Assembly: GCA_900553135.1 (NCBI GenBank)
Contig: USCO01000064.1
Coordinates: 1-11,273, forward strand
Source of the DNA: an uncultured Eubacteriales bacterium
GTDB taxonomy: Bacteria > Bacillota > Clostridia > Oscillospirales > Oscillospiraceae
Direction: 5' to 3'
DNA: 11,273 nucleotides
Shown: piece by piece, positions 1 through 6,955 of the stretch
How the letters are laid out: each line of letters starts with the position of its first letter
How positions within the stretch are numbered: the first letter of the stretch is position 1
Made by a program: the position numbers and the translations under genes
Notes under the pieces: generated by a model
What the model was told of the DNA's origin: nothing
The model's database searches: none
Seen by the model: only the letters and a program-made list of their open reading frames with translations

Positions 1-518
1 ATGGCAGCGTGGCCTATGCCCCCGCCTATGATGGCAGCGCCGTCCGGGCTCCCCGCAGGGAGCAGACCCCGTCCCCCCAGCCCAAGACCAGGACCCACAC
101 CCGCCAGCGCCCACTGGTCCGGACCCAGGTTCAGGTCCGGGAAGCGGGAGAGGTTTCCCTGTTTGCCGTGATTGGATTTTTGGCAGTGGGCATCTTCGCC
201 GCCCTGCTTTTGATGAGCTATGCCCAGTTCGTGGTGGCCAACGACCAACTGGTCTCCCTGCGGGGGCAGCTCAGTGATCTCCAGGACCAGAACGTCACCC
301 TGGCTGCGGAATATGAGCGAGTCTTTGATATGGACCGCATCCAGCAGGCAGTGGGCGACACCATGGTACGGCCCAGCAACGACCAGATCGTCTATCTGGA
401 TCTGTCCCAGCCCGACAATGTGGTGCTCTACGGCGACGAGGAGCGGGCCACAGGCTTTGCGGGGCTGCTGGATGGCTTAAAGGACATTTTTCAAGAGATG
501 ACAGAATATTTCCGCTGA
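1..518 (+). CDS. ftsL: FtsL-like septum protein, probably 5' partial
   Basis: Small bitopic division protein of the FtsL/DivIC (septum formation initiator) type, which in the family pairs with DivIC and DivIB to recruit and activate FtsW and its PBP at the septum. Counting from the first possible start, a GTG at 9, the protein has a basic, proline-rich cytoplasmic tail (about 1-48), one membrane segment (about 50-70, VSLFAVIGFLAVGIFAALLL) and a heptad-like stretch (about 79-107, LVSLRGQLSDLQDQNVTLAAE), then a short extracellular tail. The frame is open to the left edge (first full codon at 3). An in-frame DGS repeat straddles the GTG, so the true start is probably outside the window. Primary sequence in this family is poorly conserved; the call rests on architecture and on its position just before a class B PBP, where ftsL lies in Firmicutes. 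The rsmH (mraW) gene would be expected upstream. Confidence 0.8.
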   Translation, partial: GSVAYAPAYDGSAVRAPRREQTPSPQPKTRTHTRQRPLVRTQVQVREAGEVSLFAVIGFLAVGIFAALLLMSYAQFVVANDQLVSLRGQLSDLQDQNVTLAAEYERVFDMDRIQQAVGDTMVRPSNDQIVYLDLSQPDNVVLYGDEERATGFAGLLDGLKDIFQEMTEYFR

Positions 519-533
519 TGGGGCGCATATAGT
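504..533 (+). promoter_or_regulatory. Candidate sporulation sigma-E-like promoter
   Basis: GAATATT at 504-510, a 15-base spacer, then CATATAGT at 526-533. The B. subtilis sigma-E consensus as I recall it is KMATATT, 14-15 bases, CATACAnT, so the -35 matches fully and the -10 misses one base. It overlaps the last ftsL codons and the stop. Transcription would start near 540, just before the hairpin and the PBP gene. In B. subtilis spoVD, the sporulation PBP at the same place in the cluster, is known to be sigma-E dependent. The match is seen; the activity is inferred. Confidence 0.5.
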
Positions 534-542
534 GGCCCAGAA

Positions 543-595
543 GCGGTACAGCAGACAAGGGCGCAAGAAAGGGATTTCTTGCGCCCTTCTACCGC
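543..595 (+). promoter_or_regulatory. Perfect 14-bp intercistronic hairpin before the PBP gene
   Basis: Bases 557-570 pair without mismatch with 575-588 around a GGGA loop (571-574). An outer 6-bp stem (543-548 with 590-595, gcggta/taccgc) extends it across an 8-base bulge. The outer stem ends directly before the AAAGGAGG ribosome binding site at 596-603. No T-run follows, so it does not look like an intrinsic terminator. Likely roles are an mRNA processing or stability element, or a control on translation of the PBP. Confidence 0.7.
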
Positions 596-607
596 AAAGG
601 AGGAACC

Positions 608-3061
608 ATGGAGTATCGGCAGCAAGACAAACGAAACAGTCAGCCGGACCGGAATAAACAGTCCAAGCGCATGGTGTTCCGCCGCTCGCTGGTTTTGATG
701 CTGGTGTTCGGCGTGGGACTGTTCATTCCCCTGTTGGCCCAGCTGTGGAACATCGCCATCGTGCACCACGACGAGTACCAGGCCAAGGCCACCCGCCAGC
801 AGCTGATGGACGTCACCGTATCCGCCAACCGCGGAGACATTCTGGACGCCAACGGCGAGGTGCTGGCCATGTCGGCCACGGTGTACAACCTGATCCTGGC
901 CCCCAAGGACCTGGTGGCCAGCGTCAGCGAGAACAAGTTCAAGGATGAAGACGGCAATCTGGACGAAGAGGCCTACAACGCCGAGATCCAGCGCAAGCGG
1001 GACGAGGTGGTGGACGGCCTGTGCGAGCTGATGCCCGACCTGGACCGGGAGGACCTGGAGCGGCGCATGCAGAAGGTCAACTCCCAGTATGAGGTGCTGG
1101 CCACCCAGATCGAGGAGGCCGACGCCAAAGCCATCCGCACCTTCATCGAGGAGCACAAGACCTCCTATTACCTCTATCTCACCCCGGATACCAAGCGCTA
1201 CTACCCCTTTGCCTCCCTGGCCAGCCAGGTGCTGGGTTTCGTTAACTCGGAAGGCGGCGCTTACGGCCTGGAGGCCGGCTATGAGGATGTGCTGAAGGGC
1301 ATCCCCGGCCGTGTGGTCACGGGCAAGACGGGGGAAAACGTGGAGATGTACAACAGCTACTCCAACTATATCGACGCCATCAACGGCTACGACCTGACCC
1401 TCACCCTGGACGCCACCATCCAGTCCTACGCCGAGCAGATGCTGGAAAAGGGCATTGAGATGTACGACGTCCAGAACGGCGGCTTCTGCCTGGCCATGGA
1501 CCCCAACACCGGTGCGGTGCTGGCCATGGCCAGCTCTCCGGAGTTTGACCCCAATAACTACTCCGTGGTCACCGACAGCTTCCTCCAGGCGGATATCGAG
1601 GCGGAGATCCCCGCGATCTACGAGCAGCTGAAGACGGAAAACGCCGCAAAGCCCGCCGACGAGCAGCTCACCGACCAGGAGCTGCAGGACAAAGCCAGAT
1701 CCCAGGCCACCGCATCCGCCCGGGAGACACAGTGGCGCAACCGCACGATCCGGGAGCCCTACGAGCCCGGCTCCACCTTTAAGGCTCTGGTGCTGGCGGC
1801 GGCCCTGGAGGAGGGCGTGGTCTCGGAAAGCGACACCTTCACCTGTACCGGCTCGGTGGAGATCGGCGGACACACCATCCACTGCTCCAAGCGGACGGGT
1901 CACGGCACCCAGACTTTGGCGGAGGCCGTGCAGAACTCCTGTAACCCCGCCTTCATCGCCATCGGCCAGCGGCTGGGGGTGGAGAAGTTCTATGAGTACT
2001 TCCAGGCCTTCGGCATGACCGATTTCACCGGCATCGACCTGCCCGGCGAGGAAAAGGGTATCAACTGGGGCAGCGACATGGGCATCACCGACCTGGCGGT
2101 GGCCTCCTTCGGCCAGCGCTTTACCGTCACCCCCCTGCAGCTGGTCACCGGCTTCTCCGCCGTCATCAACGGCGGCAGCCTGTATCAGCCCTATGTGGTG
2201 CAGAAGGTCACCGATTCCTCGGGCACGGTGGTCAAGGAGACCGAGCCCAGCCTGGTGCGCCAGGTGGTCAGCGAGCAGACCAGCCAGCGGGCCAGAACCA
2301 TTCTGGAGACCGTTGTTTCCCAGGGCGGCGGCAAGAACGCCTATCAGGCGGGCTACCGCATCGGCGGTAAGACCGGTTCCGCCGAGACCCTGGAGGACGG
2401 ACGCACCATCGTGTCCTTTATGGGCTTTGCCCCGGCGGACGATCCCCAGGTCATCGTCCTGATGGCCTACGATACGCCTCAGGAGGCCTCTCCCGGCAGC
2501 TCCTACTCCACCAGCGGAGACTACATCAGCGGCGGCGCCATGGCGGCTCCCCGGGCGGGCGAGCTCATCGCCCAGATCCTGGACTACATGGGCGTGGAGA
2601 AGCAGTACACCACCGAGGAATCCGCCGCCGTCATCATCACCACCCCCAAGGCGGTGGGCTACTACCTCTCCGACGCCATCAGCCGTGTGGAGAGCAAGGG
2701 CCTGAAGTACCGCACAGTGGGCGAGGGCGACGTGGTCACCAGCCAGGTGCCCGCTGCCAACGCCAGCATCCCCGGCGGGTCCACGGTGATCCTCTACCTG
2801 GGCGACGCAAAGCCGGATGAAGCCACCACCGTTCCCAACGTGGTGGGCCTGGGCTACGAGGCGGCCAAGAACAAGCTGGAGGCCGCGGGCCTGTTCATGC
2901 GGGCCGTGGGCGGCAGCACCTTCTACAGCGAGGCATCCAAGGCCCAGAGCCAGAGCGTGGCCGCGGGCGAGAGCGTGGCCATGGGTACCATTGTAGACGT
3001 TCAGTTCAGCACCCCGGTGGACGACGGATACGGGGGGCAGGAAGTGATCGAGGGGTTCTGA
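608..3061 (+). CDS. Class B penicillin-binding protein with two PASTA domains (PBP2B/SpoVD/FtsI type)
   Basis: Membrane-anchored D,D-transpeptidase of 817 residues that crosslinks peptidoglycan together with the FtsW/SpoVE-type glycosyltransferase encoded downstream. One membrane anchor lies at about 26-48. The pedestal domain begins near 60 (ANRGDILDANGEVLA at 73-87). The three transpeptidase motifs are intact: STFK at 389-392 with the catalytic Ser389, SCN at 444-446 and KTGS at 588-591. Two PASTA domains close the protein (about 676-733 and 741-802). The ribosome binding site AAAGGAGG is strong but close, four bases from the ATG. B. subtilis carries two paralogues here: pbpB for division (two PASTA) and spoVD for the spore cortex (one PASTA). 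Only one is seen here, so it may serve either or both roles; the upstream sigma-E-like site favours at least a sporulation role. A charged stretch of about 50 residues (325-375) before the active-site serine looks like an insertion. Confidence 0.96.
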   Translation: MEYRQQDKRNSQPDRNKQSKRMVFRRSLVLMLVFGVGLFIPLLAQLWNIAIVHHDEYQAKATRQQLMDVTVSANRGDILDANGEVLAMSATVYNLILAPKDLVASVSENKFKDEDGNLDEEAYNAEIQRKRDEVVDGLCELMPDLDREDLERRMQKVNSQYEVLATQIEEADAKAIRTFIEEHKTSYYLYLTPDTKRYYPFASLASQVLGFVNSEGGAYGLEAGYEDVLKGIPGRVVTGKTGENVEMYNSYSNYIDAINGYDLTLTLDATIQSYAEQMLEKGIEMYDVQNGGFCLAMDPNTGAVLAMASSPEFDPNNYSVVTDSFLQADIEAEIPAIYEQLKTENAAKPADEQLTDQELQDKARSQATASARETQWRNRTIREPYEPGSTFKALVLAAALEEGVVSESDTFTCTGSVEIGGHTIHCSKRTGHGTQTLAEAVQNSCNPAFIAIGQRLGVEKFYEYFQAFGMTDFTGIDLPGEEKGINWGSDMGITDLAVASFGQRFTVTPLQLVTGFSAVINGGSLYQPYVVQKVTDSSGTVVKETEPSLVRQVVSEQTSQRARTILETVVSQGGGKNAYQAGYRIGGKTGSAETLEDGRTIVSFMGFAPADDPQVIVLMAYDTPQEASPGSSYSTSGDYISGGAMAAPRAGELIAQILDYMGVEKQYTTEESAAVIITTPKAVGYYLSDAISRVESKGLKYRTVGEGDVVTSQVPAANASIPGGSTVILYLGDAKPDEATTVPNVVGLGYEAAKNKLEAAGLFMRAVGGSTFYSEASKAQSQSVAAGESVAMGTIVDVQFSTPVDDGYGGQEVIEGF

Positions 3062-3095
3062 CCCCAATTGGCATGACTTAGAGAGAATGAAACCG

Positions 3096-3110
3096 CACCC
3101 GTGAGGGGTG
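3096..3110 (+). promoter_or_regulatory. Small hairpin overlapping the murE ribosome binding site
   Basis: caccc (3096-3100) pairs with gggtg (3106-3110) around a GTGAG loop. The right arm covers most of the GAGGGG Shine-Dalgarno at 3103-3108. Five base pairs is weak, so the effect on translation is uncertain. Confidence 0.4.
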
Positions 3111-3116
3111 ATGTCT

Positions 3117-4607
3117 GTGAAGCTTGGCGACTTGTTAGCCGGCGTCCCCCTCACGGGGGAGATTTTTGACCAGGAATTGGAAATTACTTCCATATCCTAC
3201 GACACCCGGACCCTGGTGCCGGGAGCCCTGTTTGTGGCCCTGCCCGGCAGCCGGGAGGAGGGAGAGACCTACATTCCCCAGGCGCTGGAGGAGGGCGCGG
3301 CGGCGGTACTCTGCCGCAAGGCCCCCGGACCGGGGCCCTTTGTGACCACGGCCGACCCCAGAGTGGCCCTGGCCCTGGTATCGGCCAACTGGTTTGGCCA
3401 TCCCGGCCGGGAGATGATCCTCATCGGCGTCACCGGGACCAACGGAAAGACCACCACCACCAGCCTCATCAAGGAGATGCTGGAGGGGGCCCTGGGGGTC
3501 CAAGTGGGGCTCATCGGCACGGTCCGCAATCTCATTGGCCATCGGGAACTGCCCGCCAGCCGCACCACCCCGGAGAGCTATGAGCTGCAAAGTCTGCTGC
3601 GGCAGATGGCCGACGCGGGGTGTACCCACGCGGTGATGGAGGTGTCCTCCCACGCCCTGGTCCAGCACCGCACGGCGGGACTGGAATTTGACGTGGGGGT
3701 GTTCACCAACCTGACCCAGGACCATTTGGACTACCACCACACCATGGAGGACTACCGCCGGGCCAAGGGGATGCTGTTCCGCCAGTGCCGCCAGGCGGCA
3801 TTCAATCTGGATGACCCGGCGGGACGAAAATTTTTGGAGGAAGTGGCCTGCCCCACCTTTACCTATTCGGAAAACAAGGATCAGGCCAATCTTACGGCCA
3901 AAAATATCCGCCTGTTTCCCGGCCACGTGGAGTTTGAGGCGGTCTGTCCCGGCCAGATCAGCCGGGTGCATCTGCCCATTCCCGGAGGATTTACCATTTA
4001 TAATGCCCTTGCCGCCCTGTCCGCGGGGCTGTGCCTGGGGATCGATCTGAACCGCCTGAGCGCCGCCCTGCGCAGCGCCAAGGGGGTGAAGGGCCGGGTG
4101 GAGGTGGTGCCCACCCCCACGGCCTACACGGTGCTCATCGACTACGCCCACACCCCCAACGCCCTGGAAAATATTCTGCTCACCGCCCGGGACTTTACTG
4201 CCGGAAGGCTCATTTGCCTGTTTGGCTGCGGAGGGGACCGGGATCGGAGCAAGCGGCCCCAGATGGGGGCAGTGGTGAAGGACCTGGCCGATGTGGCGGT
4301 GGTCACCTCGGATAATCCCCGCACAGAGGAGCCCGGGGCCATCATCCAGGATGTGCTGGCGGGGATGGATTCCCCCGACGGGGCCCGGGTCCACGTGGAG
4401 CCCGACCGGCCCCAGGCCATCCGCTGGGCCCTGGAGCAGGGAAAAGCGGGGGATGTGATCGTGCTGGCGGGAAAAGGACACGAGACCACCCAGGAGATTC
4501 AGGGGGTCTGCTACCCCATGGACGAACGGGAGATTGTGCAGGAATATTTCGCCAAGCGGGCACAGCGCCGGGAAAGGACTGGAAATCTGGCGGCAGGTGT
4601 AGTATAA
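3117..4607 (+). CDS. murE: UDP-MurNAc-L-Ala-D-Glu:meso-diaminopimelate ligase MurE
   Basis: Cytoplasmic ATP-dependent Mur ligase that adds the third residue of the stem peptide to UDP-MurNAc-L-Ala-D-Glu. From the start used here (496 residues, usual for the family): N-terminal UDP-binding domain with SYDTRTLVPGALFVALPG (about 27-44), ATP loop GVTGTNGKTTTT (104-115), the lysine expected to be carbamylated in YRRAKG (Lys217), GRVE (327-330) and C-terminal domain with DNPR (399-402). DNPR is the known signature for meso-diaminopimelate rather than lysine, so the wall should be DAP-type. Start choice: GTG at 3117 gives the family-like N-terminus MKLGDLLAGV and lies eight bases after GAGGGG (3103-3108); ATG at 3111 and GTG at 3108 are possible but crowd that site. 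It follows the PBP by 55 bases. murF, often next, is missing. The gene ends in tandem TAATAA. Confidence 0.97.
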   Translation: MKLGDLLAGVPLTGEIFDQELEITSISYDTRTLVPGALFVALPGSREEGETYIPQALEEGAAAVLCRKAPGPGPFVTTADPRVALALVSANWFGHPGREMILIGVTGTNGKTTTTSLIKEMLEGALGVQVGLIGTVRNLIGHRELPASRTTPESYELQSLLRQMADAGCTHAVMEVSSHALVQHRTAGLEFDVGVFTNLTQDHLDYHHTMEDYRRAKGMLFRQCRQAAFNLDDPAGRKFLEEVACPTFTYSENKDQANLTAKNIRLFPGHVEFEAVCPGQISRVHLPIPGGFTIYNALAALSAGLCLGIDLNRLSAALRSAKGVKGRVEVVPTPTAYTVLIDYAHTPNALENILLTARDFTAGRLICLFGCGGDRDRSKRPQMGAVVKDLADVAVVTSDNPRTEEPGAIIQDVLAGMDSPDGARVHVEPDRPQAIRWALEQGKAGDVIVLAGKGHETTQEIQGVCYPMDEREIVQEYFAKRAQRRERTGNLAAGVV

Positions 4608-4608
4608 T
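4580..4608 (+). promoter_or_regulatory. Candidate internal sigma-A promoter before mraY
   Basis: TGGAAA (4580-4585), a 17-base spacer, and a perfect TATAAT (4603-4608) that overlaps the murE stop codon. The -35 box matches TTGACA at four of six positions. Transcription would start near 4615, about 47 bases before the mraY ATG. In GC-rich DNA an exact TATAAT at optimal spacing is unlikely to be common, but the site also encodes the tandem stops, which biases it to T and A. Confidence 0.4.
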
Positions 4609-4661
4609 AATTTGCCTGCTTACAGCGGCACAGAAGAGAAAAGAAGCCTGGAGGGTTTACT

Positions 4662-5651
4662 ATGACCTATATACTAAGCTTTATCGTGGCCTTTGGCGTG
4701 ACCGCCATCGCCGGACAGATCCTGATTCCGGTGCTGCGGCGGCTGAAGGCGGGACAGTCCATCCGCGAGGACGGTCCTACCTGGCACATGTCCAAACAGG
4801 GCACTCCCACCATGGGCGGCCTGATGTTCATTCTGGGCATCGGCGTGGCGGTGCTCACCGCCGGATGGCAGGATTTTCAGCATGGCCTGCACAACCATCT
4901 GGTGGTGTTCCTCTTTGCCCTGGTCTTTGGCGCCATCGGCTTTGTGGACGATTTCCAGAAGCTGCGCCACCACGCCAACGAGGGCCTCACCGCTCCCCAG
5001 AAGTTTTTGCTTCAGCTGGCGGCGGCCATCGTATTTGTGATCCTGATGCGCCGGGACGGTTATCTGACGCCCGACCTCTACATCCCCTTCTTCAACATTG
5101 AGATCGTGGGCATCCCCTGGGTGCTGTACATGATCTTTGCCGCCTTCGTCATGGTGGGCACGGTGAACGCCGTCAACCTCACCGACGGCATTGACGGCCT
5201 GGCCACCGGCGTGACCATCCCCGTGATGATCTGCTACCTGGCCATTTCCGCCTGGTACGGCAGAAGCGACCTTATCACCGTCTCCGCCGCCATGACGGGA
5301 GGACTGTCCGCCTTCTTGATTTTCAACTTCCACCCCGCCAAGGTGTTTATGGGCGACACGGGCTCCCTGTTCCTGGGGGGCGCGGTGTGCGGCCTGGCTT
5401 TTGCCCTGGACCTGCCCCTGGTGATCCCCATTGTGGGCCTTGTGTATGTGCTGGAGGTCCTCTCCGACATCATCCAGGTGGTCTACTTCAAGAAGACCGG
5501 CGGCAAGCGCTTTTTCCGCATGGCACCCCTGCACCACCACCTGGAGCTGGGCGGCTGGAGCGAGACCAAGCTGTTCTGCGTGTTCTCCGGCGCCACCCTG
5601 CTGCTGTGTGTGCTGGCCTTCTGGGGGGTCATGTACCGCTATCCCATGTAA
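4662..5651 (+). CDS. mraY: Phospho-MurNAc-pentapeptide transferase MraY
   Basis: Polytopic membrane enzyme that transfers phospho-MurNAc-pentapeptide from UDP to undecaprenyl phosphate, forming lipid I on the inner face of the membrane. Its 329 residues match the compact Gram-positive form. Visible family motifs: early PTMGG (49-53), Asp-Asp pair D96-D97, NLTDGIDGL (172-180), FNFHPAKVFMGDTGS (221-235) with the conserved Asp232, and the HHH triad at 291-293 in PLHHHLELGGW. The rest is mainly hydrophobic segments, about ten as in the family. The ATG at 4662 follows GGAGGG (4650-4655) by six bases, and the first codons (tat ata cta agc) are AT-rich as is common at efficient starts. In the canonical order murD comes next; here a palindrome on the stop codon and then ftsW follow. 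The lipid I made here is the substrate of MurG, encoded two genes downstream. Confidence 0.97.
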   Translation: MTYILSFIVAFGVTAIAGQILIPVLRRLKAGQSIREDGPTWHMSKQGTPTMGGLMFILGIGVAVLTAGWQDFQHGLHNHLVVFLFALVFGAIGFVDDFQKLRHHANEGLTAPQKFLLQLAAAIVFVILMRRDGYLTPDLYIPFFNIEIVGIPWVLYMIFAAFVMVGTVNAVNLTDGIDGLATGVTIPVMICYLAISAWYGRSDLITVSAAMTGGLSAFLIFNFHPAKVFMGDTGSLFLGGAVCGLAFALDLPLVIPIVGLVYVLEVLSDIIQVVYFKKTGGKRFFRMAPLHHHLELGGWSETKLFCVFSGATLLLCVLAFWGVMYRYPM

Positions 5652-5690
5652 ACTATTTGTAATTTCACAATCCAAAATTACAAATAGTTT
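5650..5690 (+). repeat. Perfect 16-bp AT-rich palindrome on the mraY stop codon
   Basis: Bases 5650-5665 pair with 5675-5690 with no mismatch around a nine-base loop (cacaatcca). The left arm contains the last two bases of the mraY stop. The arms are almost all A and T (three G or C per arm), in sharp contrast with the GC-rich surroundings. A short TTT ends the right arm but no longer U-tract follows. It could be a stem-loop in the mRNA or a copy of a small dispersed palindromic repeat; the sequence alone cannot decide. Confidence 0.7.
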
Positions 5691-5719
5691 CAAGCATCCC
5701 GGCTGAAAGGAGAAAACCC

Positions 5720-6916
5720 ATGGCCCGGAAACCCAAACGAGACCTTACCGTAGCAGAGCAGCTGGCCCGGGGGCCCATGGACCTGCCCTTTCTCATGCTC
5801 ACCCTGATGCTGCTGGGCATCGGACTGATCATGATGTTTTCCGCCTCCTACGCCACCGCTTACTATAAGGACGGAGACCCCTTCGTCTATATCTCCCGCC
5901 AGGCTATGTTCGGCGTGATCGGGCTGGTGGCGCTGTATGCCGTCTCCAGAATCAACTACCAGCGCTTCCGCTGGATGTCGGTGCCCGCCCTGGTGGGCTC
6001 CGTGATATTGCTGCTGCTGGTCTTTACCCCTCTGGGGCGGGTCCACAACGGCGCGCGGCGGTGGCTGTATCTGGGCATCGAGTTCCAGCCCTCGGAGTTT
6101 GCGAAGATTGCGGTCATTCTGTTTTTCTCCGCCCGCCTTTGTAAGCGTGACACGGAGAAACACAAGCGCTATAAAAACCGTACCCTCACCGGGCGGACCC
6201 TGAACCGTCTGGAGCGCATCGGCTTTCTGGAGCTGGTGCCTTACGGAGCCATTCTGGTGGTCATCGCCCTTTTGATGCTGAAGCAGCCCCATATGTCGGG
6301 CACCATCCTGGTGCTGGCGGGCGGCGCGGCGGTGCTGTTTGCCGCGGGCATCCACATCGGCTGGTTCATTGCCGGAGGAACGCTGGTGGGCGGCGCCCTG
6401 GCCTTCATCATGCTGGCCACCCCCTATATGACGGCCCGTCTGCAGCTGTGGATGAACCCCTGGGATCAGGCTCAGGGCGACGGCTACCAGACGGTGCAGG
6501 CCCTGCTGGCCATGGGCAGCGGCGGACTGCTGGGCCTGGGCTTTGGCAACAGCAAGCAGAAGATGCTCTACCTCCCCGAGCTGGAAAACGACTTTGTGTT
6601 TCCCATCGTGGTGGAGGAGCTGGGCTTTATCGGGGGCGCGGTGGTGCTCATCCTCTTTGCCCTGCTCATTATCCGGGGCTACTGGCTGGCCCTGCACGCC
6701 CGGGATAAATTCGGCACCCTGACCATTGTGGGCATCATCACCCTGCTGGCCACCCAGGTGTTTTTGAACATCGGCGTGGTCACCAACCTGATCCCCAACA
6801 CCGGCATCTCCCTCCCCTTCTTCAGCTACGGAGGTACGGCGTTAGTGATACAATTGGCGGAGATGGGCATGGTATTAAGTATATCCAGGCAGATCCCCGC
6901 CCCAAAGAACGATTAA
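5720..6916 (+). CDS. ftsW: SEDS peptidoglycan glycosyltransferase FtsW/SpoVE
   Basis: Polytopic SEDS-family protein (398 residues) that polymerises lipid II into glycan strands with its partner class B PBP, probably the product of the gene at 608-3061. The N-terminus is basic (MARKPKR), followed by about ten hydrophobic segments. Family signatures: FQPSEFAKI (122-130), KQPHMSGT (188-195), GDGYQTVQ (253-260), the large extracellular loop YLPELENDFVFPIVVEELG (284-302), in which Asp291 aligns with the catalytic aspartate of E. coli FtsW (Asp297), and the C-terminal NTGISLPFFSYGG (360-372). ATG at 5720 lies seven bases after AAAGGAG. Division FtsW and sporulation SpoVE cannot be told apart from sequence here. 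The 3' end (6841-6884) uses TTA and ATA codons that are rare in the rest of the gene, which may mark an embedded signal. Confidence 0.94.
   Translation: MARKPKRDLTVAEQLARGPMDLPFLMLTLMLLGIGLIMMFSASYATAYYKDGDPFVYISRQAMFGVIGLVALYAVSRINYQRFRWMSVPALVGSVILLLLVFTPLGRVHNGARRWLYLGIEFQPSEFAKIAVILFFSARLCKRDTEKHKRYKNRTLTGRTLNRLERIGFLELVPYGAILVVIALLMLKQPHMSGTILVLAGGAAVLFAAGIHIGWFIAGGTLVGGALAFIMLATPYMTARLQLWMNPWDQAQGDGYQTVQALLAMGSGGLLGLGFGNSKQKMLYLPELENDFVFPIVVEELGFIGGAVVLILFALLIIRGYWLALHARDKFGTLTIVGIITLLATQVFLNIGVVTNLIPNTGISLPFFSYGGTALVIQLAEMGMVLSISRQIPAPKND
6846..6854 (+). promoter_or_regulatory. Possible extended -10 promoter element inside ftsW, before murG
   Basis: TGATACAAT (6846-6854) fits the extended -10 pattern TGn followed by a five-of-six TATAAT match. 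No convincing -35 box lies 17 bases upstream. It sits in an AT-rich patch built from rare codons (tta, ata) about 100 bases before the murG start. Weak evidence on its own. Confidence 0.2.
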
Positions 6917-6917
6917 A

Positions 6918-6932
6918 CGCGGGCCTCCCGCG
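6918..6932 (+). promoter_or_regulatory. GC-rich hairpin between ftsW and murG
   Basis: cgcggg (6918-6923) pairs fully with cccgcg (6927-6932) around a three-base loop, two bases after the ftsW stop codon and 11 bases before the murG ribosome binding site (GAGGTG, 6944-6949). No T-run follows, so it is not an intrinsic terminator. Confidence 0.5.
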
Positions 6933-6955
6933 GCGAAGATGATGAGGTGTAAGTC

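Noticed and set aside
557..588. Long hairpin as an intrinsic terminator between ftsL and the PBP gene
   Set aside because: The stem is followed by CTACCG rather than a T-run, and the genes on both sides belong to one expected operon.
3068..3096. TTGGCA as a -35 box before murE
   Set aside because: No acceptable -10 box lies 16-18 bases downstream.
491..3193. 900-codon open frame on the minus strand opposite the PBP gene, and similar 300-450-codon frames opposite murE, mraY, ftsW, murG, murA and ftsQ
   Set aside because: Their composition (excess His, Gly, Gln, Leu, Val) is what reverse reading of GC-rich codons gives. They mirror real genes with full family motifs and show no motif or ribosome site of their own.
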